DNA of 64,000 bases from Plectranthus barbatus (taxonomy: Eukaryota > Streptophyta > Magnoliopsida > Lamiales > Lamiaceae): positions 38,641 to 102,640 of the forward strand of contig JAPKLW010001798.1 in assembly GCA_026898455.1 (NCBI GenBank), given 5' to 3'. The position numbers and the translations under genes were made by a program. The notes under the pieces were generated by a model. The model made no database searches. It was not told the DNA's origin and worked only from the letters and a program-made list of their open reading frames with translations. Below are positions 22,098 through 32,988 of this stretch, one piece after another. The first letter of the stretch is position 1; each line of letters starts with the position of its first letter.

Positions 22098-23388
22098 GGA
22101 CTATCTAAATGCTGAAATCAAGAGAAAACACAAAAATGCAAAGTTTTGAAATGAAGAGGTCCCCCACAAAAAAAAAAGAAAAAATGAAAACGCACGCATG
22201 CAAACGAAAGGGAAAGGACCTCAAAAGAAAAAAACTGCCCAAAACAAGAAAAACCGCACCTAACACCCTAACAAACTCACAACAACACCACTCATGCATC
22301 CGTCTACACTAATTAGATCAACAACAAACAACGAACACACGGATCAAGCGAAACTATAGAGAAATCACTTGAAGGACTCGAAGAATCCTAGTCTAAAGCG
22401 ATAAACCAGATGACTGGCACAGTAAGCCGAGGTCAAAAATTGGTTCACGAAGCAAGAAAGTAGAAAGAAGCATAGTCAATAGACAAGAATATAATTCAAG
22501 CAATGATCAAGACCAAAACCAAAACTCAAACAAAGAACAATAAGGGCTAGGCAAGATCAGGAGCAAAACTAGAAACGCACGAAGCGAACCAAAATTATAA
22601 ATCGAATCAAAGCGATGGTAAGGATGAATCAATCGGAACATGACCAGCAATACCAAGGAAACACCCAACTGACTACGGCTAAACATGTAATCAACATAAA
22701 TAAATGGAACCACACCAAATGGAGAAATCATCAAACTCTAACCAACAAGACCGAACCCCAGTTACTTGATCTCACAAATTAGCAATATCTATAGCCATCC
22801 TAGCACGAATCTAGGCGTACCCAACAACACACTCAAGCATCAATGATAGAAATTAGGTAGAAGAAGGCATGTATCGAAAGATGGACTTACCAACAATGAA
22901 AATGGAGTGAAGCACAAAACTTTAGGTGAGTACACAAAAAGAACAGTCTCCGGAGTGGTTGAACCGCAAAAACAACTGTAGCATCGGAGGAATAGTCGCT
23001 GGAATAGGGGATTTGCCGAAAAATAGACCACAAGAAGGGAGAGGGTGATGAGCAGTTAATCATAGAATTGAAAGTAAGAAATGCGAGTGGTTTCTCCAAT
23101 TTAAAACAAAGAAATCGTTCGTACTCCTGTAATCAACCCCGAAATTGAAGTTAATTACGGACGTGCCACCGTAAGGGCGGCAAAATCAAACAACACAAGT
23201 TTCGTGCTCGACACCGAGCATGCTTGGAGCTCATGGTCGAGCACCAATCCTCCTCATAGTCGACCCGCTCACAAAAAATCTGAACTATTGCCTAACACTG
23301 CAAGACAAACTCTGATGTGATTAGCACAACAAACATGAACATGGGCTTTCCCCGGGAAACCCACAGGTTCATTATGATCCGTCAGAAC
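22098..23388. other. Non-coding stretch of the Tat element
   Basis: Between the start of the antisense ORF and the solo LTR. AT-moderate sequence with no recognisable coding. It would include the promoter and leader of the antisense ORF, but I see no convincing TATA. A small hairpin (TGCTCG/CGAGCA) lies near 23200. The Tat sequence resumes at 24787-25157 after the solo LTR. Confidence 0.55.
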
Positions 23389-24786
23389 TGATATGTGCGT
23401 AAAATGACCTATTTTTCGTTGTGTGAACTTGCATGTTTGTGTCCATTTTACTCCCATATCATATGTTCTTGTTGTTCTTTTGTTGTGTTTCGTGTTTTTG
23501 TTTTTGGAATGGTGTAGGTTATGTTTTGAGCATAAAACAACACTTTTGGATAAATTTTGGATGAAAATCGCCCGAGCGGAGCAGAAAGGGCGCTGGGACA
23601 TTTCAAAGACTTCGCTCGGCCGAGCCAAACTTGGCTCGGTCGAGCCAAGCCCTTCAGAGAGGTGGCTCGGTCGAGCCACCCATGGCTCGGCCGAGCCAAA
23701 GCGGGACTTTGGTGTTCTTTCGTTCTGAGCTCGCTCGGGCGAGCCAACTTTGGCCCGGGCGATCCGAGGCTCTGTTTGCTCATTATAAAAGGGGGAAATT
23801 CAGTTATTTTCAAAAAACTTTTGATAACTTTGGATAACCACCTCCTAAATTCTCTCTACGATTCCCATTGCTATCTCTTCCAAAACCTTACCCAAGGTAA
23901 CAAGGAGCTAATTCATCAATCCTTGGAGAAGAATTGAAGATCCAAGGGGGTAGATCATGACCTAGAAAATCCAGTTGGGGAAGATTTCACTTTCTACTTA
24001 TCAATTGTAATGGATGTTTTTTATTTCAACTTTGTATTGTTACAATTGAGAGGTATGTTGCTCTAATTCAATTTGTTGATTTGAACAAGGATGCATGAAG
24101 ATTAGGTTTGATAATTGTTTGTTTACCTCCCTATTTGAGATTGAATCACACTAGAGCTTGTTCACATGCACCTAGGTGTAGGTAATAGCCAATTTAGGTG
24201 TTAAATGATACGAATTTTGCAGCCAACACGCGGAAAGGAGTGTCGTGAATAGTGTGAGTTCTTGTGCTCCTTGATCCAATCCCTGTGCGGAGATAGGGCA
24301 TAGGATTATGATTTACGTGCGATTGGGAGTGATCTAGGAATTAATAACGTAGCTGTTTGCAATTCCTAGTGTCATCTACCGTTAGTTCACCGTAGCAAGG
24401 GGCTAACGAGTGTAGGGTAATAGTCCATCCTTCTAGGGATTAAAATGTGTTTGCATAATGATTAACCTAATTGGATTGCATCTACGTTTATTTCAACATC
24501 CTATCTACCTCATTTGAGTATTTGTTTGTCTTGGTTTACCAATGTGTGGAGAGAATTGATTGAATGTTGTTTGTTGGTTTAATTCATTGTTTGTTATATG
24601 TCGTTAGCATAGGTTTAAATTGAATGCCTAGATTGATAAAAATTACTCAATGATTTTATCTTGCCTAGCTATAAGACTTTGCTATAGGATCCCAGTAATC
24701 TAGCAGGCGAAGCTAAGAAGGACCTGGATTGATAATTAAACCTTGTGTGTGCAGTGAGAATTTGTATGTGTTTTTATTGCGCATCA
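23389..24786 (+). repeat. Solo Athila-type LTR with perfect target duplication
   Basis: 1398 bp, starting TGATATGTGCGTAA and ending TTGCGCATCA, flanked by AGAAC at 23384-23388 and 24787-24791. The start resembles the Athila 5' LTR in this window. A TATA box (TATAAAA, 23784-23790) lies 19 bases after the last of a series of GC-rich palindromes. No internal sequence is present, which indicates a solo LTR left by recombination. Confidence 0.9.
23569..23790 (+). promoter_or_regulatory. Paired GGCTCGGYCGAGCC palindromes upstream of TATA
   Basis: Fourteen-base palindromes begin at 23613, 23633, 23664, 23684, 23732 and 23752. They form three pairs, each exactly 20 bases apart from start to start. 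A weaker relative begins at 23569. TATAAAA follows at 23784. About two DNA helical turns between partners suggests binding of a dimeric factor on one face, which is inference. Confidence 0.65.
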
Positions 24787-25157
24787 AGAACTCACCCCGC
24801 CAGCGCTCCCCGGAGCCTAGACAGAGTGCACACATGAGAGTAACGTTCCATGCAGGAGAACATTGCTCGGAGTGATTCTGACATGCGTGGATTCCGAACC
24901 CATGAATCGGCCCGCGGGGCGGCATCCCTGTGCCACCCGAGATAGCCATATGCATGCATTCCCAAGGAATCATCATACTGGCACGGAGTAATACCTCTGT
25001 TACTCCCTACAAGAGTTGCTCTCTCTAGAAGCACGTCTCAGGCCCCAAGGATAGTCTCCCGGATGCCTAAAAAATTCCGCACTCTGTAACGCATTACAAT
25101 TGGAGGTTTAGATTCTAGTATCTATCCGCAATAAACCCAAGAATCAAAAGGGGCTAT
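24787..25157 (+). other. Tat 3' untranslated region and polypurine tract
   Basis: Continuation of the Tat element after the solo LTR, with no coding. It ends in AAAAGGGGCTAT (25146-25157), the polypurine tract, directly before the 3' LTR. Confidence 0.65.
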
Positions 25158-25741
25158 TGTTGGGGCTAGACCTCAGAGGCCCAGGCCCACTAAGCTCAAC
25201 GACACACACAATCGCCAACCCAAAGTCACAAACCCAATTAGAGTAAGGAAAGATACGAAATTGGCCAAGTCAAGAGGTTGATGCTGACCGAGATATCTCT
25301 TCGACACCGACCACTCTTGAGGGTCGGTGGCGAGGAGATCATGGAGCCCCAAGAAAGCCTGGTAGCGCATGACCGTTAGAAACCCTAACCAATCCTGAGA
25401 AACTCGGAGCCGCTCTAAAAATTGCGGCGAGCACGAGCTCGCCGAAAACTAGGGTTAGGTTAACACTCCCCCTATCCTGCCTATAAAGAGGGGTTGAGAG
25501 TTCATTTTTTACTATTTTTTTCCTACTGTAAAATTGACGTTGTAACACTGCCGGAATCGCTCCGGAACTCACAATCTTAATGCAATTTTTGCCTTGTTCT
25601 ATTTATTCTCGTTATTGTCAGTCTTGTTTCATTATCATTTATCTTATGTTTGTTCTTTATTAATTACATCTTTTTTTATTATTTGTTATCTCTCCTTTAA
25701 TTCTGAGGGCTCCATTTATCCCGATAAATCGAACCTCAACA
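25158..25741 (+). repeat. 3' LTR of the Tat element
   Basis: 584 bp from TGTTGGGGCTAGACC to ACCTCAACA. A TATA-like CCTATAAAGAGG lies near 25480, which sets the + orientation and agrees with the pol strand. The polypurine tract lies directly upstream. The right flank starts ATATT; the left partner is outside the window. Confidence 0.82.
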
Positions 25742-26237
25742 ATATTAAATATAATATTGATGAATAAAAACCAAATAAGCTTAAAAATAATTGCTAAAAA
25801 TGATAAAAATATATAACATTGTTAATTATATCTTAATATTATAAAATAATTGCTAAAAGGACTTAAATTTTCTTACAAATATACATTGATAAGGTGCATT
25901 TATGACAACAAACTACAACTTTAAACAAATAATTCAGAGTCACAAAGAATTACAATGATACATTTTCATTACAAATATTTAAAATGAGTATTATTGATCC
26001 ATGACTCGAAAGATAATTTAATTATCAATTCATGATGTGAAAAATGAATTTTTAATCTAGGATCTGAAAAATGATATTTAGGCAACAGATTGAGAATTTA
26101 TAATGTTCCGGGTCATGAATTGAGAATTCTTGGGATCATTTCGGTCTTGAATTGAGAGTTCATCTAATTAATAATTAAACTATTTTTCAAATACTAAATT
26201 GACAGTGTTCTTAATTTAAATTAACACATTCACAATA

Positions 26238-26273
<36 letters not shown>

Positions 26274-26628
26274 AACAATAATGAAAATATAACAAAATTA
26301 TATTTATAATTTTTTCTTTAAAATGTTACAACTCTCCAATTTATTGTATTTAATATTTTTCAAATAATACATGGATAGTATATTTTATGTGATAAATTTC
26401 TAAATCAAACCTCATAGGCATTCAGCTATATATAAATTTTTTTAATTTTATTCAATTTATATATATATTTGACACAAAATATAGAAAATAATTCTCTTAT
26501 AATATATTAAATATAATATTGATAAAAACGAATTAGATATATTTTTAAATAATTCTTAAAAATGATAATAACATGCAACTTTCTTGATTATATTTTAATA
26601 TTATAAAATAAAATATCATAAATCTGAT
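25742..26628. other. AT-rich non-coding DNA, probably Helitron body
   Basis: Very AT-rich with no ORF. It holds a (TA)n microsatellite at 26241-26272. About 120 bases at 25742-25858 recur in diverged form at about 26497-26620 (TAAATATAATATTGAT and TTAATATTATAAAATAA landmarks). The second copy runs into the Helitron terminus, so the Tat element may have inserted into a Helitron copy. Confidence 0.5.
26241..26272. repeat. (TA)n microsatellite
   Basis: About 16 perfect TA dinucleotides. Confidence 0.95.
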
Positions 26629-26655
26629 TCGCGCATCGCGCGAGTGTAAATCTAG
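26629..26655 (+). mobile_element. Helitron-type 3' terminus
   Basis: A perfect 6 bp hairpin TCGCGC-ATC-GCGCGA (26629-26643) followed eight bases later by CTAG (26652-26655) and then T. This is the standard plant Helitron 3' end (GC hairpin, then CTRR, with a host T). The matching 5' TC end was not identified, so the element length is unknown and it is presumably non-autonomous. Confidence 0.65.
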
Positions 26656-27081
26656 TTTATTTATGAAATTAATATCTTCATAATGTAAGAGTATCAAGTA
26701 TGATAAATATTTGTAGTTACATAAATTTGTAAATAAATTAAATTATTCATAAGTTATTTGTATTTTAACTTGATAAAAACTCATTCCAGCTCGTTAACTC
26801 AAGCTAATTTATTAAACAAATAAAATTGAACTTTATAGCATTCGACTCTTGGGCAAGCTTGTTATCTAAAATTAATTAAAAGTTATTATATTCATAAAAT
26901 TAATATTTACATAATTTAAGAATAACAAGTATGATAAATCTTTGTAGTTCTAAGAAAAAATTGAGTTTGGATACGAATATAATATTATTTTTGGAATAAA
27001 TAATTTTTAAATAAAATAATGAATATTTTAAATATAATTCAGAAAGTCAGTTTAGATTCGACGAAAACTTGATTAAGTTAG
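26656..27081. other. AT-rich non-coding DNA with a direct repeat
   Basis: No coding. About 55 bases at 26664-26720 recur at 26893-26955 with roughly ten differences (landmark AAGTATGATAAAT then TTTGTAGTT). It may be host DNA or a further decayed repeat. It ends at the Sirevirus LTR. Confidence 0.5.
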
Positions 27082-28254
27082 TATTAGGAATTACAGTGAG
27101 ATTCTCATTTTTTATTTTGTTTTGATGTGTCAAACCAATTAGTCGTTAGTTATGATGTATAGAACTGACAGTCTCTATGTATGAGGTTAGCTCAAACTTG
27201 TAAGTCTTATTAGGTTTATCGAGTTGTAATAGACGCTTACTCACTCACCAGTTTGGAGTCTCGGACTAAAAGAGAACTAATTCGCATGAAGCAACTGGAA
27301 ACTTGCAAGTTACCAGAGATGGAGATTATCCACCAGTTTCCTTGAGCCGAAGTGAAGAAACTTGAGAGACCAAACTTACAAAGAGACAAGAGGATAAAAA
27401 CAGTCGTGAGCTTTTAAAAGCAGACTTAAAGGTGAAAGAATCTGCAAGTCAGCATCGTTTAGAGACAAAAGGTCAAGTGTCTTAGGAATCAATCAGTTTG
27501 GATTCCTAAGATTAATTGGGAGAAAGAGTAATTCTGACACAAAGTAGAAAAGTCTACCTACCATAGTACTCCGTATGGTATTGCAATGCAGATATGCTGG
27601 GTGTGTCAGAACATCCCATTGGTCGGTTGGGTTTTGTCTCAAACGGCTACAATTCAAATATTTGGAGGTCGCGCCTATAAATGGAGGAGAAGGAACACGA
27701 AAACAAGGTTACTGGATTTATCGAAGTTACGCTCTACAAAAACTCAAGGCATTCTCAAAGCTCTCAAGCCCTCGTAACTCACTATATTTTCAGAACACGA
27801 GATTCTTAGCATCCTTGCTAGAGTTATCTTCTGGTGTTCCTACAGTCTAAGTAAGAATATGAGGCCAGTAACGTGTTCACACATCAAGTTGAGCGAACAA
27901 GTGGAAGGTGGACTAGGTGAGTGAGCATACAACCAATGGACAGAAGAGCTACCCGCGACTGCAAAAGCTACATCATCATTGTAAACTTGTTCTAGTGAAT
28001 TCCAACATCTTGTGGTTGAAGAGTGGATGTAGGACTTAAAACTCCGAATCACTATAAATATCCTTATCATTTACTTGTCTTGCTAGTTTTTACATTTGTT
28101 TTTAAACTCAACAACTTGCTAAGTTTTTTGTGTATATTTTTCTGAATTGAAGATAACTGGTCTTAACAAGTTTACGATAAGGAAGCTGGTTATAGAACAA
28201 ACCACTTTTGGAGCTCATCCACTGCATCTTAAGTTCTCTGATTCGGGATCAACA
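27082..28254 (+). repeat. 5' LTR of Sirevirus element I, decayed
   Basis: It starts TATTAGGAATTACAG (TGTTAGG expected) and ends GGGATCAACA, about 1173 bp. It shares TTTTGATGTGTCAAAC and ATCGAGTTGTAATAG with the other Sirevirus LTRs here. TATA-like CCTATAAATGG lies near 27674. The primer-binding site after it is decayed. Confidence 0.72.
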
Positions 28255-28349
28255 ACTGTCATATGAGCGGTTAGTCGTTACGACTGACTGCTTTGAGTTG
28301 GTTTGGACTAGATCCATTCCTTCTGATCTTTTTCTTAGCGAGCAGGTTT

Positions 28350-29583
28350 TTACCAAAGAGAATAATGATGAATGCTACAAAACTTCCTCATCTTTTCGTA
28401 AAAATGCATGTGAGTAAGAAGAAGTAAGTTCTCATCCACCTAAGGAGCCAACACCAAGAGATGGGTGACGTGTTGACCAAAGAACCCATCAAGATATTAA
28501 AAGTCAACACTGTCGCAGTGGAGAAGATGGACATGAGATGTTTGAGAAGCCACCAGAAGAATGGACAGTTGAGGACAAGAGGTGTGACCAGTTGAACTAC
28601 TAGGCTCTAGATATCATCTACTCGACCCTGATCCAGAGCCTAATTGAAGAGGTTGTGCACTTGGAGAGCGCTAAGGAAGTATTGGACTATCTGGCGAGTC
28701 CGTGCCAGGAAACTGATATGATGAGATACAACAAGCTACAAGTTTAAATTGACAAGTACGAGTCCTTCAAAATGCTACTTGGAGAAAGCATCAAGGCTTT
28801 AGAAGCAAGGTTCAACTCAATTGTGTCAAGAATGCCCAAAGAGGATTGGCTTGTAAAGGTTACTAGTCTCAACGAGAATGATTTATCTTAGATCCCGACC
28901 AAGGAGCTATTTGCTCAGCTCCAAGCCTACGAATATGATATCACAATGCTGAACAACAATGAGTTTTCCAAGCCTACTAGTTGACTCAGCAAAAATCTTG
29001 AGGATGTCGCTCTCTTTGTGAAGAAGGATTATACTAGAAGGCCAAACAAACCTTATCAATCAAAGGGACTGTCGTACCAGTCGGATAAGCCAACAGAATC
29101 TAACTAGAGTAGAGGAACGGAGCCATCCACTTCTTTAAAGATAGAAGAAGATAGCTCTATCGAAAAGCTAAAAGAGCAGATGATGAGAATCTCCAAGATG
29201 TTAGAGAAATCAAAGGCAAAAACTGATGTCTCTAAGTCAAGGGGAAAAAGCTTTGTCAAGCGTCCCCAAATAACTAGATATGAGTGACAGTCTCCCAATC
29301 ATCTCAAGTATGAATGTCACTGTGTGGTCAAAGAAAAAATAGAGAGACTAAGGAAGTTGTTCGAGATGAGAGCCTCAAAGGCCATTGAAAAGGCTATGTT
29401 ATCTAGAACGGAGGTTCCAAACATCCCCGACTATGACAATGGATCTTGATGCTCAAATGATGAGTTGGAAGAAGAAGTATTGCTTGCTTTTATGGTAACA
29501 ATCTAAGATGATGATGATGGCGACAACCAGTGGGCTCTAATAGCAACCGACGATGAGCTTACTCACACTATCTCAGATCTCCA
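28350..29583 (+). pseudogene. Sirevirus gag of element I, many stops
   Basis: Recognisable by the gag segments EEWTVEDKR, DKYESFKMLLGESIKALEARF, IPTKELFAQLQAYEYDI and RASKAIEKAMLSRTEVP, which align with the gag of element C. The zinc knuckle near 29275-29320 has lost its first cysteines (one is a stop). Several in-frame stops are present. It ends in an acidic DDDDG-rich part, and the sequence changes to an LTR start at 29584. No pol is present. Confidence 0.75.
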
Positions 29584-29797
29584 TGTTAGGAATTATTATT
29601 AGAAATTCCTTTATTGTTATGTTGTTTTGATGTGTCAAGCGAACCACCAATTAGTGTGGCTCTAGCTAGGATTAGTTCAAACTTGTAATGTCTTGTATTA
29701 GGATCTATCGAGTTGTAAAGAGCTGATTGCGAGCCTTGTTTAGAGGTTACTAGCTGAAATGCCTTTACCTTTGGAGGTAGTTGGCTGACACAACATC
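29584..29797 (+). repeat. Start of a Sirevirus-type LTR, interrupted at 29798
   Basis: It begins TGTTAGGAATTATTATTAG and shares GTTTTGATGTGTCAAG and ATCGAGTTGTAAAGAGCTG with the LTR at 27082. Only 214 bases are present before the LTR of element C starts. It has no polypurine tract before it, so it is either the 3' LTR of a deleted element I or a separate insertion. Confidence 0.65.
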
Positions 29798-31262
29798 TGT
29801 TAGGGATTGATGTAGAAATCCCACCTTTAATTTGATGTTTTGATGTGTCAAAACTGTGTACCAAAGTTTAGGCCTTAGAGTTATTACCTCATGTAATCCT
29901 TGTATAGGATGATCGAGTTGTTATAGTCTAGGAGAAGAAGACTGTCAAAAACGGTGGAACAATTTTTGAAGTAGAAGCCGTCCAGATGAGAAAACTGTGC
30001 AGATAGTTTTTAAACTGTCAAGGATCGTATAACAAAGAAAACTGGGACACAGTTTTCATAAGAAAACTGTCGAGATGCGCTCATAGTTTCAGACCAGGAA
30101 AGATTCACATCAAAGAAACATGTGAAAAGCAAGATGTCGATCAGTCATAAAAGAGCACTGAAGAGTCAATGATAAGGAAGGAAGATACACTAAGTTGTGA
30201 CTGAATTACAACGTTGTTCGGCGTCTAACACAACAAGTACAAATTGACCCTGCAAAAAGCATGGCAGTGATTCATAAAAGGCAGAGGAGCAGGTCTACTT
30301 TACAGAGAAGGATGGACATTGATTGGGCATCCTTCGAGTTGTCTCTGCCGGCTATTTTCAAATCTTCCACCATAAATAGCAGAGACCAGAGAGACAACAA
30401 ACACAAATTCAACACTTAAAAACCTTGCCGTCAGTCTGCCGAATTCAAAGCTCAAGCATTTAAAGCTCTCAAGAAAGAAGACATTAACTCCGTGGTTTAT
30501 TTAATTAACACGAGGCATTATTGCTTAAGTAATCTTTAGAGATTCACCGTGTGACTTTTTGTGTACACGAGGATTAAGTCTTTTGACTTAGTCTATTTTC
30601 TTGGTGTTCTTAGTTTTCAAGTAAGAACACAGCAGCCTGATTCTCTAAGCAGAAGAAGGTTCTTACGGGCTTTTGCCAACCAGCGTACATTCTTGGAAGA
30701 ACTCAACCATCCACCCACCGGAGAAGGAGAATGGAGGTTTGTCCTCAATCCATTTCCTACTACTGCCAGTTCAGAGAAGACTTCAAGGTGCCACCTGGCT
30801 TTGAGGAACTGAAGAAGGCGTGAAGATCGACTTCCTGGGCGAGTGATCCATTCTGCTGTGGACGGTGGTTTTCACAACATTTGGCTATAGATTTTGAGGA
30901 TTGTATCTTCATTACTTAGTGAATTATCAGATTAATTTCTGAAGAGTGGACGTAGGACTTAAGGCTCCGAACCGCTATAACTATCCTGCCTCATTTACAG
31001 TTTTACTTACTTTACGCACCATACAGTTTTCAATTATATTTTGAAACCTTCAACACTTCTCTAAAAGTGTTGAAGCGTATAACTGCTGCATATAACTGTA
31101 AACTGTCTACCTATAAACTGCTGGCTAACACAAATTGTTCTTTTGAACTGCTTATAAAAACTGAATCTCCAGTTTCAAACTGAACTACTTGTTTTAAGAG
31201 TGCAAATAACTGTTCTTATACTTTTGCGTCATACTATTTCGTACTCTGATCTTGGACCAACA
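29798..31262 (+). repeat. 5' LTR of Sirevirus element C
   Basis: 1465 bp from TGTTAGGGATTGATG to TTGGACCAACA, followed by the primer-binding site. Short inverted repeats with AAAACTGT/ACAGTTTT arms lie at about 29990-30080, upstream of a TATA-like CATAAATAG near 30371. The LTR at 18491 is its relative on the other strand. Confidence 0.85.
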
Positions 31263-31264
31263 AG

Positions 31265-31279
31265 TGGTATTAGAGCAGG
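31265..31279 (+). other. Primer-binding site of element C
   Basis: TGGTATTAGAGCAGG two bases after the LTR, complementary to the 3' end of initiator-Met tRNA with one change. It fixes the LTR boundary. Confidence 0.85.
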
Positions 31280-31390
31280 TCGGTCTTTCTAGAATGTCCT
31301 GTTTTGAGTCGCTTAAGACCAGATCCATATTTCCTTGCACTCTTACTTGTTTGTTCAGTGTGATTAATGAGCAGATTATCTTAAGATAAT

Positions 31391-31487
31391 GATGAGGTGT
31401 CTCATCCAAAGTACAAGCCGGAGAAGTTCGCGGTATGGAAGAAGAGGTGTCTCATCCAACTAAGAGCTCAGCATCCAGAGATGGACG
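31391..31487 (+). pseudogene. Sirevirus C gag, first part
   Basis: The segment KYKPEKFAVWKKRCLIQLRAQ, near the gag N-terminus, is cut at 31487 by element D. The start codon is uncertain because the only nearby ATGs (31388, 31391) are in another frame. The frame continues at 40192. Confidence 0.7.
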
Positions 31488-32886
31488 TGTAGGATTCGAG
31501 TCTACTACTAACAACATGAGTTGATATTTAATTCACAGGACCATTCTTAGGATATCAAAAACAAATTCAATTAAATAAACCATGCCATCCTATTTATGCG
31601 TCTACAATAATTAATTGCATAGGGTGGATTCAAGAGAATACCCGATCTTCAATCTTTTGATCTACAGATCTAGATCGGAGAATGAACGATGAAGTTAAAT
31701 CTGAAGCGGAATGGAACCCTTCTTTGATTGTATTCCTACAGATTTGATCTTCTGATCTGTTCCCTTGCTCCTTAGAAATCTGGTGAGGATTATCTACCAA
31801 GTTGAATTAGGAAGCCGGAGGATTTGATCAGAAAATCCTCCCCCTGAAGCACCGCCGATCTCTCTCTCTATCTCACTCAATATTCTGATTTGAATATTAA
31901 ATTGTATTCTAAAGTGGCTACTCTGATCCAAGAGAGAAATCCTTTATATAGTGTTAGGGTCTTGAGAAAAACTAACACTAATGGGCTTGAGCAGTTTGTG
32001 GGCCAGACCAGGGATCAAATGCAAATAATAAAGTGGGCCCTCTTTATTAATTAATCCTTCCTTGTTCAACCCAGAACATAATTAATTAATAAAACATTGT
32101 TTTAACCTTCACCATGGTAACAATGCTGACTCGCCCCTTTATTACCACGTTATTAGGAACGAGTTGCATTAAACTAACATGATCCACATATTTAAGGTTT
32201 TAGACATGTATTAATTAATTAGGTTTATGACAATCAACCACAATTAATTAATATCTTATTTCCTGATTATTACCACTCACTCTTTTTCTCTTATGCTTGA
32301 ATAAATCATTCAGCCTGCTGGACTTAGCATAAAGAACCTTGTGAGTTCATCAGGGAATGTCACCATCCAGACCCCACACAAATTGCAAACACCCAAAGTG
32401 CAGGTATAAGAGTACATGTAAGACTCGCCACCAGAGCAGATCAAAGTGTGGTCAATCCGTGTGTGCCCCTCATCCTTCAGTAAGGTTAAAGATCATAAGA
32501 AGTATGTTAGGGATCTGGCTCATTCATATGTCAATGAGAATGGCACATCACACTGTTGATCCCATCAATACATAAATATGTACCGACACATCAAGTAGCT
32601 AGGATAAGCCCACTTATGAACCGATGTGTCGCAACTTAAACCAACAGCCCATCCAAGGACTGTTTCAGCTGTGATACTGTTTATATCTCGCTAGGTCAAA
32701 CGAACCATATGATCCTCTGTGATCTCCTACACACCATATGGTCATCCCTATCAACGAGATAAAAGGATATTATAGTTCGTTATATGTTCACATTTATCAG
32801 ATAGCGAGAATTGTTGATGCAACACATAAATGAAGGCCAATATACAAACACTTAATCATTTATGCTTTCTGTATACAATCCCAACT
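31488..32886 (-). repeat. 3' LTR of element D
   Basis: 1399 bp. On the - strand it starts AGTTGGGATTG (TG mutated to AG) and ends GATTCGAATCCTACA-like. It contains SL1 (32684-32761), SL2 (32584-32631) and a TATA (31943-31950). Compared with the 5' LTR it lacks about 40 bases near 32370 and keeps about 33 bases at its 3' terminus that the 5' LTR has lost. Confidence 0.88.
32584..32761 (-). other. Stem-loops SL1 and SL2 in the D 3' LTR
   Basis: SL1 arms TATCTCG/CGAGATA at 32684-32690 and 32755-32761, with an inner CATATG-centred stem. SL2 arms CGACACATC/GATGTGTCG at 32584-32592 and 32623-32631, perfect over nine pairs. The 5' LTR copy of SL1 is at 39984-40061. Confidence 0.6.
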
Positions 32887-32896
32887 ATCTCCCAGT
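32887..32896 (-). other. Polypurine tract of element D
   Basis: ACTGGGAGAT on the - strand, directly before the 3' LTR. Confidence 0.75.
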
Positions 32897-32988
32897 TATA
32901 CTCAAAGCATAATACCATTACTTTTACAAAGTATTAAGTGTGTCTATTCAATCTAGCTATTACAAAATGGGACATTGGATGTCCAGCC

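Larger units (their letters stand above)
13775..25741 (+). mobile_element. Tat-lineage Ty3/gypsy element, 5' part outside
   Basis: The outer element of the left nest. The + strand carries gag, protease, RT, a connection/RNase H, a second RNase H and integrase (13775-18490). An antisense extra ORF follows (19880-22097), then a non-coding stretch, a polypurine tract and the 3' LTR (25158-25741). Two RNase H domains and an extra antisense ORF between pol and the 3' LTR are known features of the Tat lineage. The 5' LTR and the start of gag lie left of the window, beyond Athila and element A. All genes are broken. Confidence 0.82.

Noticed and set aside
23423..23937. ORFs with repeated ARPS/GRAK motifs
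   Set aside because: They are translations of the palindrome cluster and promoter in a solo LTR, open in several frames.
29505..29525. GATGATGATG run as a microsatellite of interest
   Set aside because: It encodes the acidic DDDD stretch of the Sirevirus gag and is short.
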